A DNA stretch of 54,809 nt, taken from positions 1 through 54,809 of the forward strand of contig NZ_JAKJSQ010000023.1 of the NCBI RefSeq assembly GCF_050337105.1, read 5' to 3'. This DNA comes from Aliivibrio_A kagoshimensis. GTDB lineage: Bacteria > Pseudomonadota > Gammaproteobacteria > Enterobacterales > Vibrionaceae. Below the pieces are notes generated by a model. The model had not been told where the DNA came from. It was given only the letters and a program-made list of their open reading frames with translations, and ran no database searches. Positions 54,687-54,809 of the stretch are shown in pieces (the stretch's first letter is position 1; every line of letters begins with the position of its first letter). A program made the position numbers and the translations under genes.

Positions 54687-54710
54687 CAAGATGACAAATC
54701 ACTCATCTTG
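54687..54710 (-). promoter_or_regulatory. Leader hairpin of the ECF operon
   Basis: Perfect 8-bp inverted repeat CAAGATGA (54687-54694) / TCATCTTG (54703-54710), 8-nt loop, 20 nt before the S-component start. Upstream (54769-54780) is a TTTGT-TG-ACAAA palindrome overlapping a possible minus-strand -35 (TTGTCA) with TAATTG 17 nt away. No Fur box is convincing. One N is at 54781. Confidence 0.45.
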
Positions 54711-54809
54711 CACTCTTATATTTCCAATCCTATGAGCTTATTCATTTTCCCAATTAAAAAAAACCCTATTTGTTGACAAANTAATTATTAAATCCGAAAC
54801 GGGTAATGG

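Noticed and set aside
54700..54809. Fur box in front of the ECF operon
   Set aside because: No stretch matches the 7-1-7 or 19-bp Fur consensus well enough; the nearest is AT-rich sequence containing an N.

Overview
The window comes from a Vibrionaceae chromosome (Vibrio, Aliivibrio or Photobacterium type; species not determinable by eye). The evidence is the Vibrio-specific flagellar proteins FlgO, FlgP and FlgT beside flgAMN, a napFDABC-narQP block with the tiny Vibrio nap-linked membrane protein, and gene orders ligA-zipA-cysZ-cysK-ptsHI-crr and dapE/bamC/dapA/gcvR/bcp/perM/bepA typical of gammaproteobacteria. No replication origin, insertion sequence, integrase, rRNA or CRISPR array was seen.

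Layout. 1-4061: end of a polar-flagellum cluster: flgA (cut by the left edge), flgM and flgN rightward, flgP and flgO leftward, flgT rightward. A FliA-type promoter precedes flgM and a sigma-54 promoter precedes flgT. 4062-8460: accessory segment with an AbiE-type toxin-antitoxin pair, an alpha/beta hydrolase, a P-loop kinase-like protein and an unknown gene full of ambiguous bases. It ends at an intact tRNA-Arg(CCT) followed 36 bp later by the 3' half of a different tRNA-Arg(CCT), which looks like an integration scar. 8467-16160: a C4 acyl-CoA island with FabV enoyl reductase, a CoA transferase, a LysR regulator, a PhaB-like reductase, a thiolase and a YfcC-type membrane carrier. 16475-25038: housekeeping genes dgkA, gltX, a YccT-family gene, a porin, ligA, zipA and cysZ. 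25171-29172: cysK and the PTS genes ptsH, ptsI and crr, with notable inverted repeats upstream of ptsH and between ptsI and crr. 29239-31141: DyP peroxidase and two small family proteins. 31216-38741: periplasmic nitrate reductase (TIGR02808 protein, napC, B, A, D, F), the divergent narQ-narP two-component system and a coupled lipoprotein. 38844-48257: yffB, dapE, M15 peptidase, DUF2897, bamC, dapA, gcvR, bcp, perM, a TusA-like gene, bepA, an arsenate-reductase-like gene and DUF2069. 48296-54667: a five-gene leftward operon joining a complete ECF importer (S, T, fused A-A) to a pair of YbtPQ/IrtAB-like ABC half-transporters.

How the parts work together. NarQ-NarP senses nitrate or nitrite and probably drives the divergent nap operon, helped by an FNR-like site in the shared intergenic region. 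The C4 island can activate short-chain acids (CoA transferase), interconvert acetyl-CoA and acetoacetyl-CoA (thiolase), reduce acetoacetyl-CoA (PhaB-like) and reduce crotonyl-type CoA/ACP (FabV), but no hydratase or PHB synthase lies in it. The terminal ECF plus ABC operon is the best candidate for a less-described system: it suggests uptake of one chelated metal, heme-like or siderophore-like ligand through two different transporter architectures expressed together.
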